A stretch of 43,796 bases of DNA from Fibrobacter sp. (GTDB taxonomy: Bacteria > Fibrobacterota > Fibrobacteria > Fibrobacterales > Fibrobacteraceae), in assembly GCA_024398845.1 (NCBI GenBank), contig JAKSIM010000023.1, positions 1-43,796 of the forward strand, in the 5' to 3' direction. The notes beneath the pieces are model-generated. The model did no database searches. It was not told the DNA's origin and saw nothing but the letters and a program-made list of their open reading frames with translations. Within the stretch, counting starts at the first letter, position 1. The number at the start of each line of letters is the position of its first letter. The translations under genes and the position numbers were made by a program. Shown piece after piece: positions 6,449 through 14,374 of the stretch.

Positions 6449-9304
6449 TTAGTGCGCTATGAGCCAGTTTTCGCCAAAACCGACGCTTGCGACAAGAGGA
6501 ACCTTGAGTTGCATGGCGTTTTCCATTTCGGATTTTACCATGGCAGAGAGTTCCTCTACGCGGGCCTTGGGGCACTCGAACACGAGTTCGTCGTGGACCT
6601 GCAGCATCATCTTGAGCGGAAGTTGCTCGTCGTTGATGCGTTTTTGAATGCGAATCATGGCAATCTTGATGAGGTCGGCGGCGCTTCCTTGCACGGGTGT
6701 GTTCACGGCCATGCGTTCGGCCATTTGCGATTCCATGCGGTCGGAGCTGTCGATGCCAGCAATGTAGCGACGGCGGCCGCTGAGCGTTTCTACATAGCCG
6801 TCGCGGTGTGCTTCCTGTTTCGTGGTTTCGATGAATTCCTGCACGCCCTGGTACATGTCAAAATATCCGGTAATAAAGTCCTTCGCCTGTCCCATCGGGA
6901 TTTTCAAGTCGCGGCTTAGTCGGAATGCGGTCATGCCGTAAAGTACGCCGAAATTCACGACTTTTGCATCGCGTCGCATGTCGCTTGTGACTTCTTCCAG
7001 CGGGACTCCGTAAATGGCGGCAGCGGTGCGGGCGTGGATGTCGATTCCTTCCTTGTAGCTTTCGATGAGGGCCGAGTCTCCGCTCAGGTGCGCAAGCATT
7101 CTAAGTTCAATTTGCGAGTAGTCAACTGCAAGGATTACGTTGTCCTTGTTTTGCGGGACGAACGCGGCGCGAATTTTTTTTCCGAGATCGCTTCTCACAG
7201 GAATGTTCTGCAAGTTCGGGTCGCGGCTGCTGAGGCGCCCTGTGGCGGTTCCCCACTGAATAAAGCTTGTGTGGATGCGCTTGGTTTCCGGGTTCACGAG
7301 CGTCGGGAGTACCGAGACGTAGGTGCTTTGCATCTTTTTGAGTTCGCGGTATTCAATGATGGCGAATACAATCGGGTGCGGCGCTCGGACGGAGAGTTCT
7401 TCGAGTACTGCGGCATCGGTACTGCGCTTTTTGATTTCGGGGAGGCCGAGCGTATCGAACAGCACTTCGCCCAACTGCTTCGGGCTTCCGATATTGAATT
7501 CGAGGCCCGCCATGTCGCAAATGTCTTTTTCGAGGTGAACAATGCGACGTTCCAAATCGGCACCGAGTTCCTTGAGAACGGACGTGTCAATAAAGGCTCC
7601 GACGCCCTCCATCTGGAAGAGCACCTTGAGCATGGGCATTTCTTGATTAAAGAAATATTTTTCGTAATCGCGTTTTTGAAGGTCTGCGCGAAGCGGCGCC
7701 CAGAGGCGAAGCGTGAATACCGCATCTTCGGCACCGTATTCCGAAGCGTCTCTGGTGGGCGTGCGGTTGAACGTAATCTGATTCTTGCCACGACCAATCA
7801 AATTCTCGATGGGAATCATCTCGTGTTGCAATCGCTGCATTACCTGATTGTCAAGGCCAAGCCCCGTTTGCCCGGGGTTCACCATCCAGGCGGCAATGAG
7901 CGTATCGACGAGATTAGCGTTTTCAATTTGCTTTTGTGTGAGGCCAAAGGCGCGTGCGAGAACGTGCAAATCGAATTTGGCATTGTGAAAAATGAGCGTG
8001 CGCGCGCTTTTGCAGGACTCGTCCCAGAATTCCAAGAACCACTGGCGCGTGGTCTCAAAATCAAAATTTCCTTTTTCGCATACAGGGAGCGGAAATCCAA
8101 TGTCGTCTGTATGTCCAAGCGGAATGTAGTAACCCTTGTCGGCGACTTTATTTTCGGTGGATGCGGCGAGGCAAAGGCCAACAATTTTGCATTGCATGGG
8201 GTCGAGCCCGTCCGTTTCGGTATCGATGCCGATTTCGGTCGCTTCTGCAAATTCAGATTTCAGTTGCTCGAATTTTTTGACTGAATCAACGCAAATGTAA
8301 GTAGGGAGTGCTTCGGTGCCAAAGTCTGCAACCACCGGGGAACTGTCACCGTTTTCGTTGCCGTTTGTGGCGGCGTCATTCGCGGTGCTATCTTCGGTAC
8401 CTTCCTTTATAAAGCCCGCCTTGCTCGGAACATTTTCTAGCAATCGTAGCAAGCTGTTGATTTCGTGATCCTTGAAAATGTCGGCTAGCGTATCAACGTG
8501 GATTCCGTTGAATTCGAGGGCGTCCAGGTTTCCGCTGAAGGCGCGCTTGGTCTGGAGTGTCACGAGTTCGCGGCTGAGAAACGCCTGCTCCCTGTTGTTC
8601 GCAAGGTTATCGTGCAAACCCTTCTTTTTTATGTTGTCCAGGTTCGCATAAATGTTGTCCATGTCGCCAAAGTCGTTCAGCAACTGGATGGCAGTCTTCG
8701 GGCCCACTTTCGGTACCCCAGGCACGTTATCGCTTGCGTCACCCATCAACGCAAGGTAGTCGCGAATCTTTTCGGGCGGGAGCCCATACTTTTCGAGGAC
8801 CTGTTCAGGGCCAAAATCAATACCGTCTGCGCCTTTTTCCAAATGGAACAGGTGAATTTTATCGTCCACGATTTGCGACATGTCCTTGTCTTTGGAAACG
8901 ATAAAAATGCGGTCAAAACCGGCCTCGCGGGCGGCAATGGCGGTACTTGCCATCACGTCGTCGGCTTCGTAGCCGGGCTCTGCCAAAAGCGGAATTCCGC
9001 TTGCTTCCATGGATTCGCCAAGCAGCGGCATCTGGGCCGCCATTTCTTCGGGCATGGGGCCGCGATTCGCCTTGTAGTCTGGGTAGAGTTCGTGCCTAAA
9101 AGTCTTTGTGTGCGCAACGTCCCTCGCAATCGCAAAATGAGTTGGCTTGTGCTTTGCCAAAATGCGGAGCACCGCCCCCCAGTAGCCGTGCATCATGGAA
9201 ACGTCTTCGCCCTTGCTGTTCTTGAGCGGATTTTGACTGTAGGCATAGAACATGCGGAACGCAAGTGCGTAGGAATCGAGCAGTAGTAAAGTCTTTTCGG
9301 CCAT
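6449..9304 (-). CDS. polA: DNA polymerase I
   Basis: 951 aa with all three activities. The 5'-nuclease domain (about 1-290) carries TFRHELYPDYKANR, EADD near 113-116 and the GDASDNVPGVPKVGPKTA helix-hairpin-helix. The 3'-5' exonuclease domain (about 335-540) keeps the catalytic DTETDG (D361, E363), so proofreading should be active. The polymerase domain has motif A (VDYSQIELRMLAHLSGD), motif B (RRDAKVVNFGVLYG) and motif C (QVHDEL). It fills gaps and removes Okazaki primers. The start at 9304 begins the conserved MAEKTLLLLDSYALAFR; the long upstream in-frame extension is unlike the family and was rejected. No SD is present; a TGC-TACATT extended -10 box lies 6 nt before the ATG. A Ser/Asn-rich linker at about 300-325 joins the nuclease and exonuclease domains. 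Confidence 0.97.
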   Translation of the reverse strand: MAEKTLLLLDSYALAFRMFYAYSQNPLKNSKGEDVSMMHGYWGAVLRILAKHKPTHFAIARDVAHTKTFRHELYPDYKANRGPMPEEMAAQMPLLGESMEASGIPLLAEPGYEADDVMASTAIAAREAGFDRIFIVSKDKDMSQIVDDKIHLFHLEKGADGIDFGPEQVLEKYGLPPEKIRDYLALMGDASDNVPGVPKVGPKTAIQLLNDFGDMDNIYANLDNIKKKGLHDNLANNREQAFLSRELVTLQTKRAFSGNLDALEFNGIHVDTLADIFKDHEINSLLRLLENVPSKAGFIKEGTEDSTANDAATNGNENGDSSPVVADFGTEALPTYICVDSVKKFEQLKSEFAEATEIGIDTETDGLDPMQCKIVGLCLAASTENKVADKGYYIPLGHTDDIGFPLPVCEKGNFDFETTRQWFLEFWDESCKSARTLIFHNAKFDLHVLARAFGLTQKQIENANLVDTLIAAWMVNPGQTGLGLDNQVMQRLQHEMIPIENLIGRGKNQITFNRTPTRDASEYGAEDAVFTLRLWAPLRADLQKRDYEKYFFNQEMPMLKVLFQMEGVGAFIDTSVLKELGADLERRIVHLEKDICDMAGLEFNIGSPKQLGEVLFDTLGLPEIKKRSTDAAVLEELSVRAPHPIVFAIIEYRELKKMQSTYVSVLPTLVNPETKRIHTSFIQWGTATGRLSSRDPNLQNIPVRSDLGKKIRAAFVPQNKDNVILAVDYSQIELRMLAHLSGDSALIESYKEGIDIHARTAAAIYGVPLEEVTSDMRRDAKVVNFGVLYGMTAFRLSRDLKIPMGQAKDFITGYFDMYQGVQEFIETTKQEAHRDGYVETLSGRRRYIAGIDSSDRMESQMAERMAVNTPVQGSAADLIKIAMIRIQKRINDEQLPLKMMLQVHDELVFECPKARVEELSAMVKSEMENAMQLKVPLVASVGFGENWLIAH

Positions 9305-9310
9305 GCCTTG

Positions 9311-9316
9311 AATGTA
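9311..9316 (-). promoter_or_regulatory. Extended -10 box of polA, probable leaderless start
   Basis: TACATT on the minus strand, preceded by TGC (extended -10 TGn) and followed by CAAGGC and the ATG at 9304. No -35 box is evident. The 6-nt distance implies an mRNA starting at the initiation codon. Confidence 0.35.
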
Positions 9317-9401
9317 GCAAATATTTTGATTTGCCGGGCGTGCTATAGCTCGCGTTACTAAATGCGCTAGGTAAAAAGCGTGTTGGACTGTTTTAATTGC
9401 T

Positions 9402-10970
9402 TTACGAGAAAGCCTTATATAAGTTCCTGATGACGTCGCTCGGGAGCATGCTGTATGCTCCCATGGTTTCTCGCGTGATGCGCCCTGCCTTTTGGTGCAA
9501 AAGAGCTCCAAGGATGGCCGCTTCGGTTGTGGGTAAACCTTGGGCGAGGAGGGCGACAATGATTCCCGTAAGAATATCTCCAGATCCGCCTTTGGCGAGT
9601 CCTGAATTTGCGGTAGGAACCACAAAAATGCGCCCATCGGGACTTGCGATATACGTGGGGACACCCTTGAGTAGAATTACTTTGTTTGTGTTCTTGGCGG
9701 TTGCCCGTAAAACGGCGGGAATGTCGCTGCTGTTTTCGGGAAGTTTCCCGAATAAACGCTCGTATTCGCGCGTATGTGGCGTCAAAATGGCGGGTGTCTT
9801 GATATTCTTTAAAATGGAGGGCTCCGAGGCAATGGAATTCAGGGCGTCCGCGTCAATAACGACGGGTTGGTCATCAATTCTCGACAAAAATTCCAAAACG
9901 AATTCCTTGGCCGCAGGCGTGCATGAGAGTCCGGGGCCTATTGCGATGGCTTGGTTTTGGGCTGCTTTGTACAAAAGAATCGGAAGGTTCCCTGGTTGTA
10001 CGGTCCCATCGGAACTGTCGGGTAGACTCACAAAAACAGGTTCCGTGAGTTTGGCCTGGAGTGAGGGCGTTGCGCTTGCTGGGGAGGCGAGAGTGACAAG
10101 GCCCGTGCCGCTGCGGAGGGCCGCCTTTGTACATAAGACTGCGGCTCCAGGCATGTCTTTGGAACCTGCGATAATCAAGGCACAACCTTGCTTGCGCTTG
10201 TCGCCCCATTCATTGCGTGGTGGCAAAAGTTCAGGAATGATTTGTTCATTGGCGAGGAATGTGTTGTCGCTGAATTTTTGAGCGAGTTCCTCGGGAAAAT
10301 CTAGAGCCGCGACAGATACTTTTCCGAATGCAGCTCCGCCTTCGATGGTGTAGGCATCCAATCTCGGGTACCCAAAAAGAAGCGTCTCTTGGGCGTTAAT
10401 GTGAGGAACGTTTAATATGTGGAGGAATGAGTCATACCCGGTCGGAACATCCGCTGCAATAACGGGAACCTTACTCTGGTTGATGGCGATAACGGCCTTT
10501 TCGTATTCGGGGCGAAGCTCGCCTCGGGCTCCAAGTCCGAGCATGCAATCCACAATGAGCTTGAACTGCTTTAGAGGAGCGTCCTTGTAGAAGGGAATAA
10601 TCTTCCCTCCGGCTAGAGTAAAGTCTTCATAAGCCATTTGGGCTTCGTTCTTGTATTTTGCGGGATTGCAGACTCCGTACACGGTGCAGGGAATGCCTGC
10701 GTCAGTCAAGTGCTTGGCGAGAACGAGTCCGTCGCCACCGTTGTTTCCGGCGCCTACAAAAACGGCGACCGGAGTTGCCAGTCTAGCCTTGATGAATTCA
10801 AAAAGGGCGTGTCCGGCCTGCTTCATTAGCTGGTACCCAGCCTGTATTGCAGATGTGCCTGCGTTCTGTGAGGCGTAAAGTTTTTTGGACTCAGAGTCTA
10901 GAGTCTGCATATTTTCGGTGCTCAGAATCGAAAATTCTGTTTTTGGTGCAAATAATTGGATTTTCGTCAT
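9402..10970 (-). CDS. nnr: Bifunctional NAD(P)H-hydrate epimerase / ADP-dependent dehydratase
   Basis: 522 aa. The N-terminal half (about 1-220) is the YjeF_N epimerase with VGAGNNGGDGLVLAKHL (GNNGGDG at 75-81) and DVPTG. The C-terminal half (about 230-522) is the ADP-dependent dehydratase of ribokinase-like fold with GCALIIAGSKDMPGAA, ILTPHTREYERLFG and the catalytic GLAKGGSGDILTG. Together they repair hydrated NADH and NADPH, a cytosolic housekeeping role. ATG 10970 is preferred because it directly follows a promoter and no SD supports an earlier start. It is divergent from the c-di-GMP gene with 93 bp between them. Its stop is 97 bp before the polA start, in the same direction. Confidence 0.95.
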   Translation of the reverse strand: MTKIQLFAPKTEFSILSTENMQTLDSESKKLYASQNAGTSAIQAGYQLMKQAGHALFEFIKARLATPVAVFVGAGNNGGDGLVLAKHLTDAGIPCTVYGVCNPAKYKNEAQMAYEDFTLAGGKIIPFYKDAPLKQFKLIVDCMLGLGARGELRPEYEKAVIAINQSKVPVIAADVPTGYDSFLHILNVPHINAQETLLFGYPRLDAYTIEGGAAFGKVSVAALDFPEELAQKFSDNTFLANEQIIPELLPPRNEWGDKRKQGCALIIAGSKDMPGAAVLCTKAALRSGTGLVTLASPASATPSLQAKLTEPVFVSLPDSSDGTVQPGNLPILLYKAAQNQAIAIGPGLSCTPAAKEFVLEFLSRIDDQPVVIDADALNSIASEPSILKNIKTPAILTPHTREYERLFGKLPENSSDIPAVLRATAKNTNKVILLKGVPTYIASPDGRIFVVPTANSGLAKGGSGDILTGIIVALLAQGLPTTEAAILGALLHQKAGRITRETMGAYSMLPSDVIRNLYKAFS

Positions 10971-10977
10971 GTTTCTG

Positions 10978-11008
10978 AATATAAAAAACGCTTGCAAATA
11001 CTTGTCAA
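10978..11008 (-). promoter_or_regulatory. nnr promoter, probably giving a leaderless mRNA
   Basis: A consensus TTGACA -35 box (11003-11008, minus) is followed by TTTATA at 17 bp (10980-10985) or TATATT at 19 bp (10978-10983). The -10 box ends about 7-9 nt before the ATG at 10970 and there is no SD. Confidence 0.6.
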
Positions 11009-11020
11009 GAATATTTTAGA
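10992..11020 (+). promoter_or_regulatory. Possible promoter of the c-di-GMP gene
   Basis: TTGCAA (10992-10997) and TTTAGA (11015-11020) are spaced 17 bp on the plus strand and overlap the divergent nnr promoter. The match to consensus is modest. The ATG at 11064 follows AGGA at 11051-11054. Confidence 0.3.
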
Positions 11021-11063
11021 TATATTACAAAATGGTCTGTTTGAAAATACAGGATCAAAAAAA

Positions 11064-14012
11064 ATGGATCTGGGATTGTCATTTTCGGGATTGCTAGTTG
11101 TAGCTTTGTGCGTTGTGGACGGGCTTATTGCCGTTTCTGCGTTCAAAAAGTCTGGCAAGGTAGGTCTGTATCTTGGCTTGGCTAGCGTTTGGGCGTGTTT
11201 TACGACCGCCGTGTATGGACTCCGACTGCTGGTGTCTAGTGCTTTCTTTAATTTGATGGTGTCACGGTTGTATTCTGTGGGCATGATCGTTATGCTGTTT
11301 TGCATGCTCATGTTTGTGCGTCACCATACCGAAATTCATCTCTCTAGGCGCTCGTCTGTCGTCTGCGGTTTTGTATTTGTGTTAGTTTGTCTGGATTCTG
11401 CGTTGTTGCTGCTTTCGCCTCTTATGAGCGAATCCGTTTTCCTATCGTTCTACTATGTTCATAGCGGTTTTGCGCATTTGCTAATTGCCTGTGCCGTAGC
11501 CATGCTGCTGTACAAGATTTATGAAACTCCTAAAGAATACAAGTTCATGTACATGTATTCGTGCTTGAGCATTTTGTTCATCTTGTTTGTCAATACGGTG
11601 TTCTTAAATGTTTCGGCTTTCCAGAATTTTGACTATGCCAATGTTTCTGTTGTGCTTTACAGCATTTGCGCCTGCGTGTTTTACTGGAGCTGTTTTATCT
11701 ATGCTTCGCATGGCATGCTGTATCATTTTAAAAACAGCATCTTCGAAAATGTGGACCAGGGCATTGTGCTGTTTGACCGTACCGACCGAATTATTTTGCA
11801 TAACGAACTTGCCCATAAATTTTTGCCTGTGACTTCGCTTGACCCAAAGGAATCGTTGCAACAGTTTTTAAAAGATTGCGGCATTCCTCCTTTGGACGAA
11901 AATATTAGTGGTGGCTATTCATTCCAATGTATGATTCACCATGATGGCGTAAGCACGCCTTTGCGTTGCGATTACCGACTGATTACCAATAAAAAAATGA
12001 AGGTTATTGGTAAGCTTTTCATTTTTACGAATACGGTTTTGGAAACTGACATTTTGACGGGCTTCCACAACCTGGATGCCTTTGAAGTTTTTGTGAAGGA
12101 GTCCAATACCTACTTTGATGATGAAATTGTATCGGTCTCGGTTTGCGATATTAACGGACTTTCGTTGGTGAATGCTTCTAAGGGGCGCTTAGCGGGAGAT
12201 GCATTGCTTAAGGAACTGGCGGACACTTTGAGGAACTTTTTTCCAAGTGATTCTTACTTTGTTCGTGGCCGCGATGCAACCTTGATCGTGGTGAGCTATA
12301 GCTTGACTGAAGGCGAAACCAAGAATTTGTGGAATAAGGTAAAAGCTGCAGTTTCGACAGATGTGGTTTATGCCATTAGCCTTGGTAGGCGAAATGTCAA
12401 TGGTGTTCTCGGTGCGGTTGATAATGCCTGCCGGGCCTTGCGTCAAAAGAAACTTCTTGACCAAAAATCGCTTCATTCGTCGGCGCTTTCGTCTTTGATT
12501 CGAGCCTTGCAGGAGTGCGATAATGATACCGAAGCGCATGTGAAAAGAACGCAACTTATGGGCGCTGAATTGGGAAAACGCTTGGGATTTACTGACGTTC
12601 AGCTGAGTGACCTTTCGCTTTTATGCTTGCTCCATGATATTGGTAAAATCGCCATTCCGCTAGAAATCTTGAACAAGCCTGGAAAGTTGAATGGCGATGA
12701 ATGGCTGGTAATGAGGACGCATCCCGAAAAAGGCTATCAAATTGCGAATAGTTCTCCGGAATTGCGCGGCATTGCCGAGTTGATTAGACACCATCATGAG
12801 CGTTGGGACGGCAAGGGTTACCCCGATGGGCTCAGTCGCGAATCAATCCCGCTACTTTCCCGTGTCATTTCTGTGGTGGACGCTTACGATGCCATGGTGA
12901 GCAATCGCGCTTATCGTAAGGCGATGGCCCGAGACGCGGCCTTGGCCGAACTCGTTCGTTGTGCCGGGGCGCAGTTTGACCCGATGATAGTTTCTGAATT
13001 TGTCCATATGCTTGAGGTCAATAAGTATTTGGGCGTTTCTCAATCAGGTATTACTCCCAGGGACGGACTTCCGGTTATTGAAAACGAGTTGACGAATTCA
13101 CCGCAACATACAAAAGAAGAGTGCGTGCATCCTGTGAACTTTATGAATTATATGCTGGATGCGGCTTCGCTAAAAATTCTTACGGTCAACAAAGCTTTTG
13201 AAGAAATTTCTGGCTATACGCAAGCCGATGTAGACCGCTTGGATTTGAATCAGGCGGACTTGATTCCTGAAGAGGACCGTACGGAATACCTTTGTATGGT
13301 AAGCGAATATTTGGCGAAAAATCCAATTGCGTATTTTGAACACCGATTTGTGCGCAAGAATGGAAATATTATTTACGTGCTGTGTATGGGCCGTTTGCAT
13401 TTTGATGCCGCCACAAAGTGCTCAAAGATTGAAGTCATTGTGATTGATTCCTCGAATACGTACGTTGTTCAGCAAGTTATGGAAAAACAGCGCCATAAGG
13501 CCGATAAGCAACTGCGCTATTGGGAAGATACATATCGCAAGGATTCCTTGACGGGGCTCCTTTGCCGTTCGGCGTTCCAGAATGATGTGGAACAGAAGCT
13601 ACTCGAGAATAAGGAAAAGGTTATGCTTTTGATGCTCGATGTGGATAAGTTCAAGGAATACAATGATACGTATGGTCACCATATGGGTGATGAGTTCTTG
13701 ATTCTTGTGGCGCAAACGTTGGAAGGGGCGCTTCGCGAGGAGGACCTCTCGTGCCGTATGGGGGGTGATGAGTTTGCTGCAGCGCTGTTCTTTAAAAAGG
13801 AATGTTCGGACGAATTCATGTTCAAACGTGCTCAGCAGATTTTTGATAAGATCAACATGTCATTGAACTCGAATACTCGCGGAACAACGCTTTCGATGGG
13901 TGCGGTCATTGCTGACCAAGAGAAGAATTCCTTTAACAAGATTTACGAGGCGAGTGACCGCGCTCTTTATAAGTCCAAAGAGAATGGTCGTGGTCGTCTA
14001 TCTTTGAATTAA
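11064..14012 (+). CDS. Membrane c-di-GMP enzyme: 7TM-PAS-degenerate GGDEF-HD-GYP-PAS-GGDEF
   Basis: 982 aa from the ATG preceded by AGGA. Residues 1-220 hold about seven membrane helices, likely a sensory module. A PAS-like segment (225-325) is followed by a GGDEF-fold domain (325-460) whose active-site loop reads RGRDATL (401-407), so it should be inactive. The HD-GYP domain (about 480-660) is intact, with HDIGK at 524-528 and HHHERWDGKGYP ending at 587. A second PAS (690-805) leads to a canonical GGDEF cyclase (825-982) with MGGDEF (899-904) and an inhibitory-site RxxD (R891-D894) five residues before it. It can in principle both make c-di-GMP and break it down at the inner membrane. It is a single-gene unit with its own terminator. 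Signal and targets are unknown. Confidence 0.93.
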   Translation: MDLGLSFSGLLVVALCVVDGLIAVSAFKKSGKVGLYLGLASVWACFTTAVYGLRLLVSSAFFNLMVSRLYSVGMIVMLFCMLMFVRHHTEIHLSRRSSVVCGFVFVLVCLDSALLLLSPLMSESVFLSFYYVHSGFAHLLIACAVAMLLYKIYETPKEYKFMYMYSCLSILFILFVNTVFLNVSAFQNFDYANVSVVLYSICACVFYWSCFIYASHGMLYHFKNSIFENVDQGIVLFDRTDRIILHNELAHKFLPVTSLDPKESLQQFLKDCGIPPLDENISGGYSFQCMIHHDGVSTPLRCDYRLITNKKMKVIGKLFIFTNTVLETDILTGFHNLDAFEVFVKESNTYFDDEIVSVSVCDINGLSLVNASKGRLAGDALLKELADTLRNFFPSDSYFVRGRDATLIVVSYSLTEGETKNLWNKVKAAVSTDVVYAISLGRRNVNGVLGAVDNACRALRQKKLLDQKSLHSSALSSLIRALQECDNDTEAHVKRTQLMGAELGKRLGFTDVQLSDLSLLCLLHDIGKIAIPLEILNKPGKLNGDEWLVMRTHPEKGYQIANSSPELRGIAELIRHHHERWDGKGYPDGLSRESIPLLSRVISVVDAYDAMVSNRAYRKAMARDAALAELVRCAGAQFDPMIVSEFVHMLEVNKYLGVSQSGITPRDGLPVIENELTNSPQHTKEECVHPVNFMNYMLDAASLKILTVNKAFEEISGYTQADVDRLDLNQADLIPEEDRTEYLCMVSEYLAKNPIAYFEHRFVRKNGNIIYVLCMGRLHFDAATKCSKIEVIVIDSSNTYVVQQVMEKQRHKADKQLRYWEDTYRKDSLTGLLCRSAFQNDVEQKLLENKEKVMLLMLDVDKFKEYNDTYGHHMGDEFLILVAQTLEGALREEDLSCRMGGDEFAAALFFKKECSDEFMFKRAQQIFDKINMSLNSNTRGTTLSMGAVIADQEKNSFNKIYEASDRALYKSKENGRGRLSLN

Positions 14013-14023
14013 CTAAAACCTGA

Positions 14024-14056
14024 ATAAAAAAAGGAGCCTTTCAGCTCTTTTTTTTG
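14024..14056 (+). terminator. Terminator of the c-di-GMP gene
   Basis: A-run with GGAGC, short loop, GCTC and a run of eight T, about 12-45 bp after the stop codon. One G is bulged in the stem. Confidence 0.7.
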
Positions 14057-14126
14057 CAATTGGTGTCCGGCGTAAGACCGTTGAGAAGGTTAGTAAAGAA
14101 GTTCCTTATCGAAATTCCTGTTTACT

Positions 14127-14147
14127 AACCACCAACCACCGACCACT
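14127..14147. repeat. Heptamer repeat array (3 units)
   Basis: AACCACC, AACCACC, GACCACT in tandem, abutting the gpmI relic. The preceding TTTACTAACC (14121-14130) pairs with GGTTAGTAAA at 14087-14096. A nearly identical string recurs in inverse orientation near 43726-43742. Same family as 23993-24034. Confidence 0.75.
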
Positions 14148-14181
14148 ACTTCACAATCAGCATCGAATCATCCCAGGCTTC
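14146..14181 (-). pseudogene. Relic of a gpmI 3' end
   Basis: On the minus strand this encodes EAWDDSMLIVK followed by TAG, the same eleven C-terminal residues and stop position as the intact gpmI at 14375-14410. The DNA differs only at synonymous positions (for example AAG-TAG instead of AAA-TAA, ATT instead of ATC). The likeness stops upstream of the Glu codon. It has no start and cannot be expressed as a gene. It may be a leftover from duplication or from replacement of gpmI by a diverged allele. Confidence 0.7.
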
Positions 14182-14191
14182 TCGTGAGACT

Positions 14192-14207
14192 CCGCGCTTT
14201 AGCGCGG
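14192..14207. repeat. Palindrome with CTTTAG centre
   Basis: CCGCGC-TTTA-GCGCGG, a perfect 6-bp stem with loop TTTA. Member of a small family with constant loop and varying stem. Confidence 0.6.
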
Positions 14208-14255
14208 GAGAAAAACTTCGTTTATCGATAGTCGAACGAAATCGCTTTGGCGAAT

Positions 14256-14283
14256 GTTACTTGGCACTTTAGTGCCTAGTAAC
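14256..14283. repeat. Long palindrome with CTTTAG centre
   Basis: GTTACT-t-GGCAC-TTTA-GTGCC-t-AGTAAC: an 11-bp stem with one T-T mismatch and the same TTTA loop as 14192-14207 and 43693-43704. It lies 90 bp from the gpmI stop codon. Confidence 0.65.
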
Positions 14284-14307
14284 TTCCAATAGGGATTAGA
14301 AGCCTGA

Positions 14308-14359
14308 CAAAAAAGGAACCCTCTCGGGTTCCTTTTTAACACCGACTAGTGTCGGTGTT
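14308..14359. terminator. Double-hairpin terminator downstream of gpmI
   Basis: From the gpmI side: a perfect 9-bp hairpin AACACCGAC-TAGT-GTCGGTGTT (14338-14359), then the terminator AAAAAGGAACCC-TCTC-GGGTTCCTTTTT (14310-14337). The second has an A- or T-tract on both sides, so it can work in both directions. Confidence 0.85.
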
Positions 14360-14374
14360 GACGATTCATAGAAA

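Noticed and set aside
9305..9664. N-terminal extension of polA
   Set aside because: The extra 120 residues are unlike any polymerase I, lie partly over the nnr coding region and end just before the conserved MAEKTLLLLDSY start.
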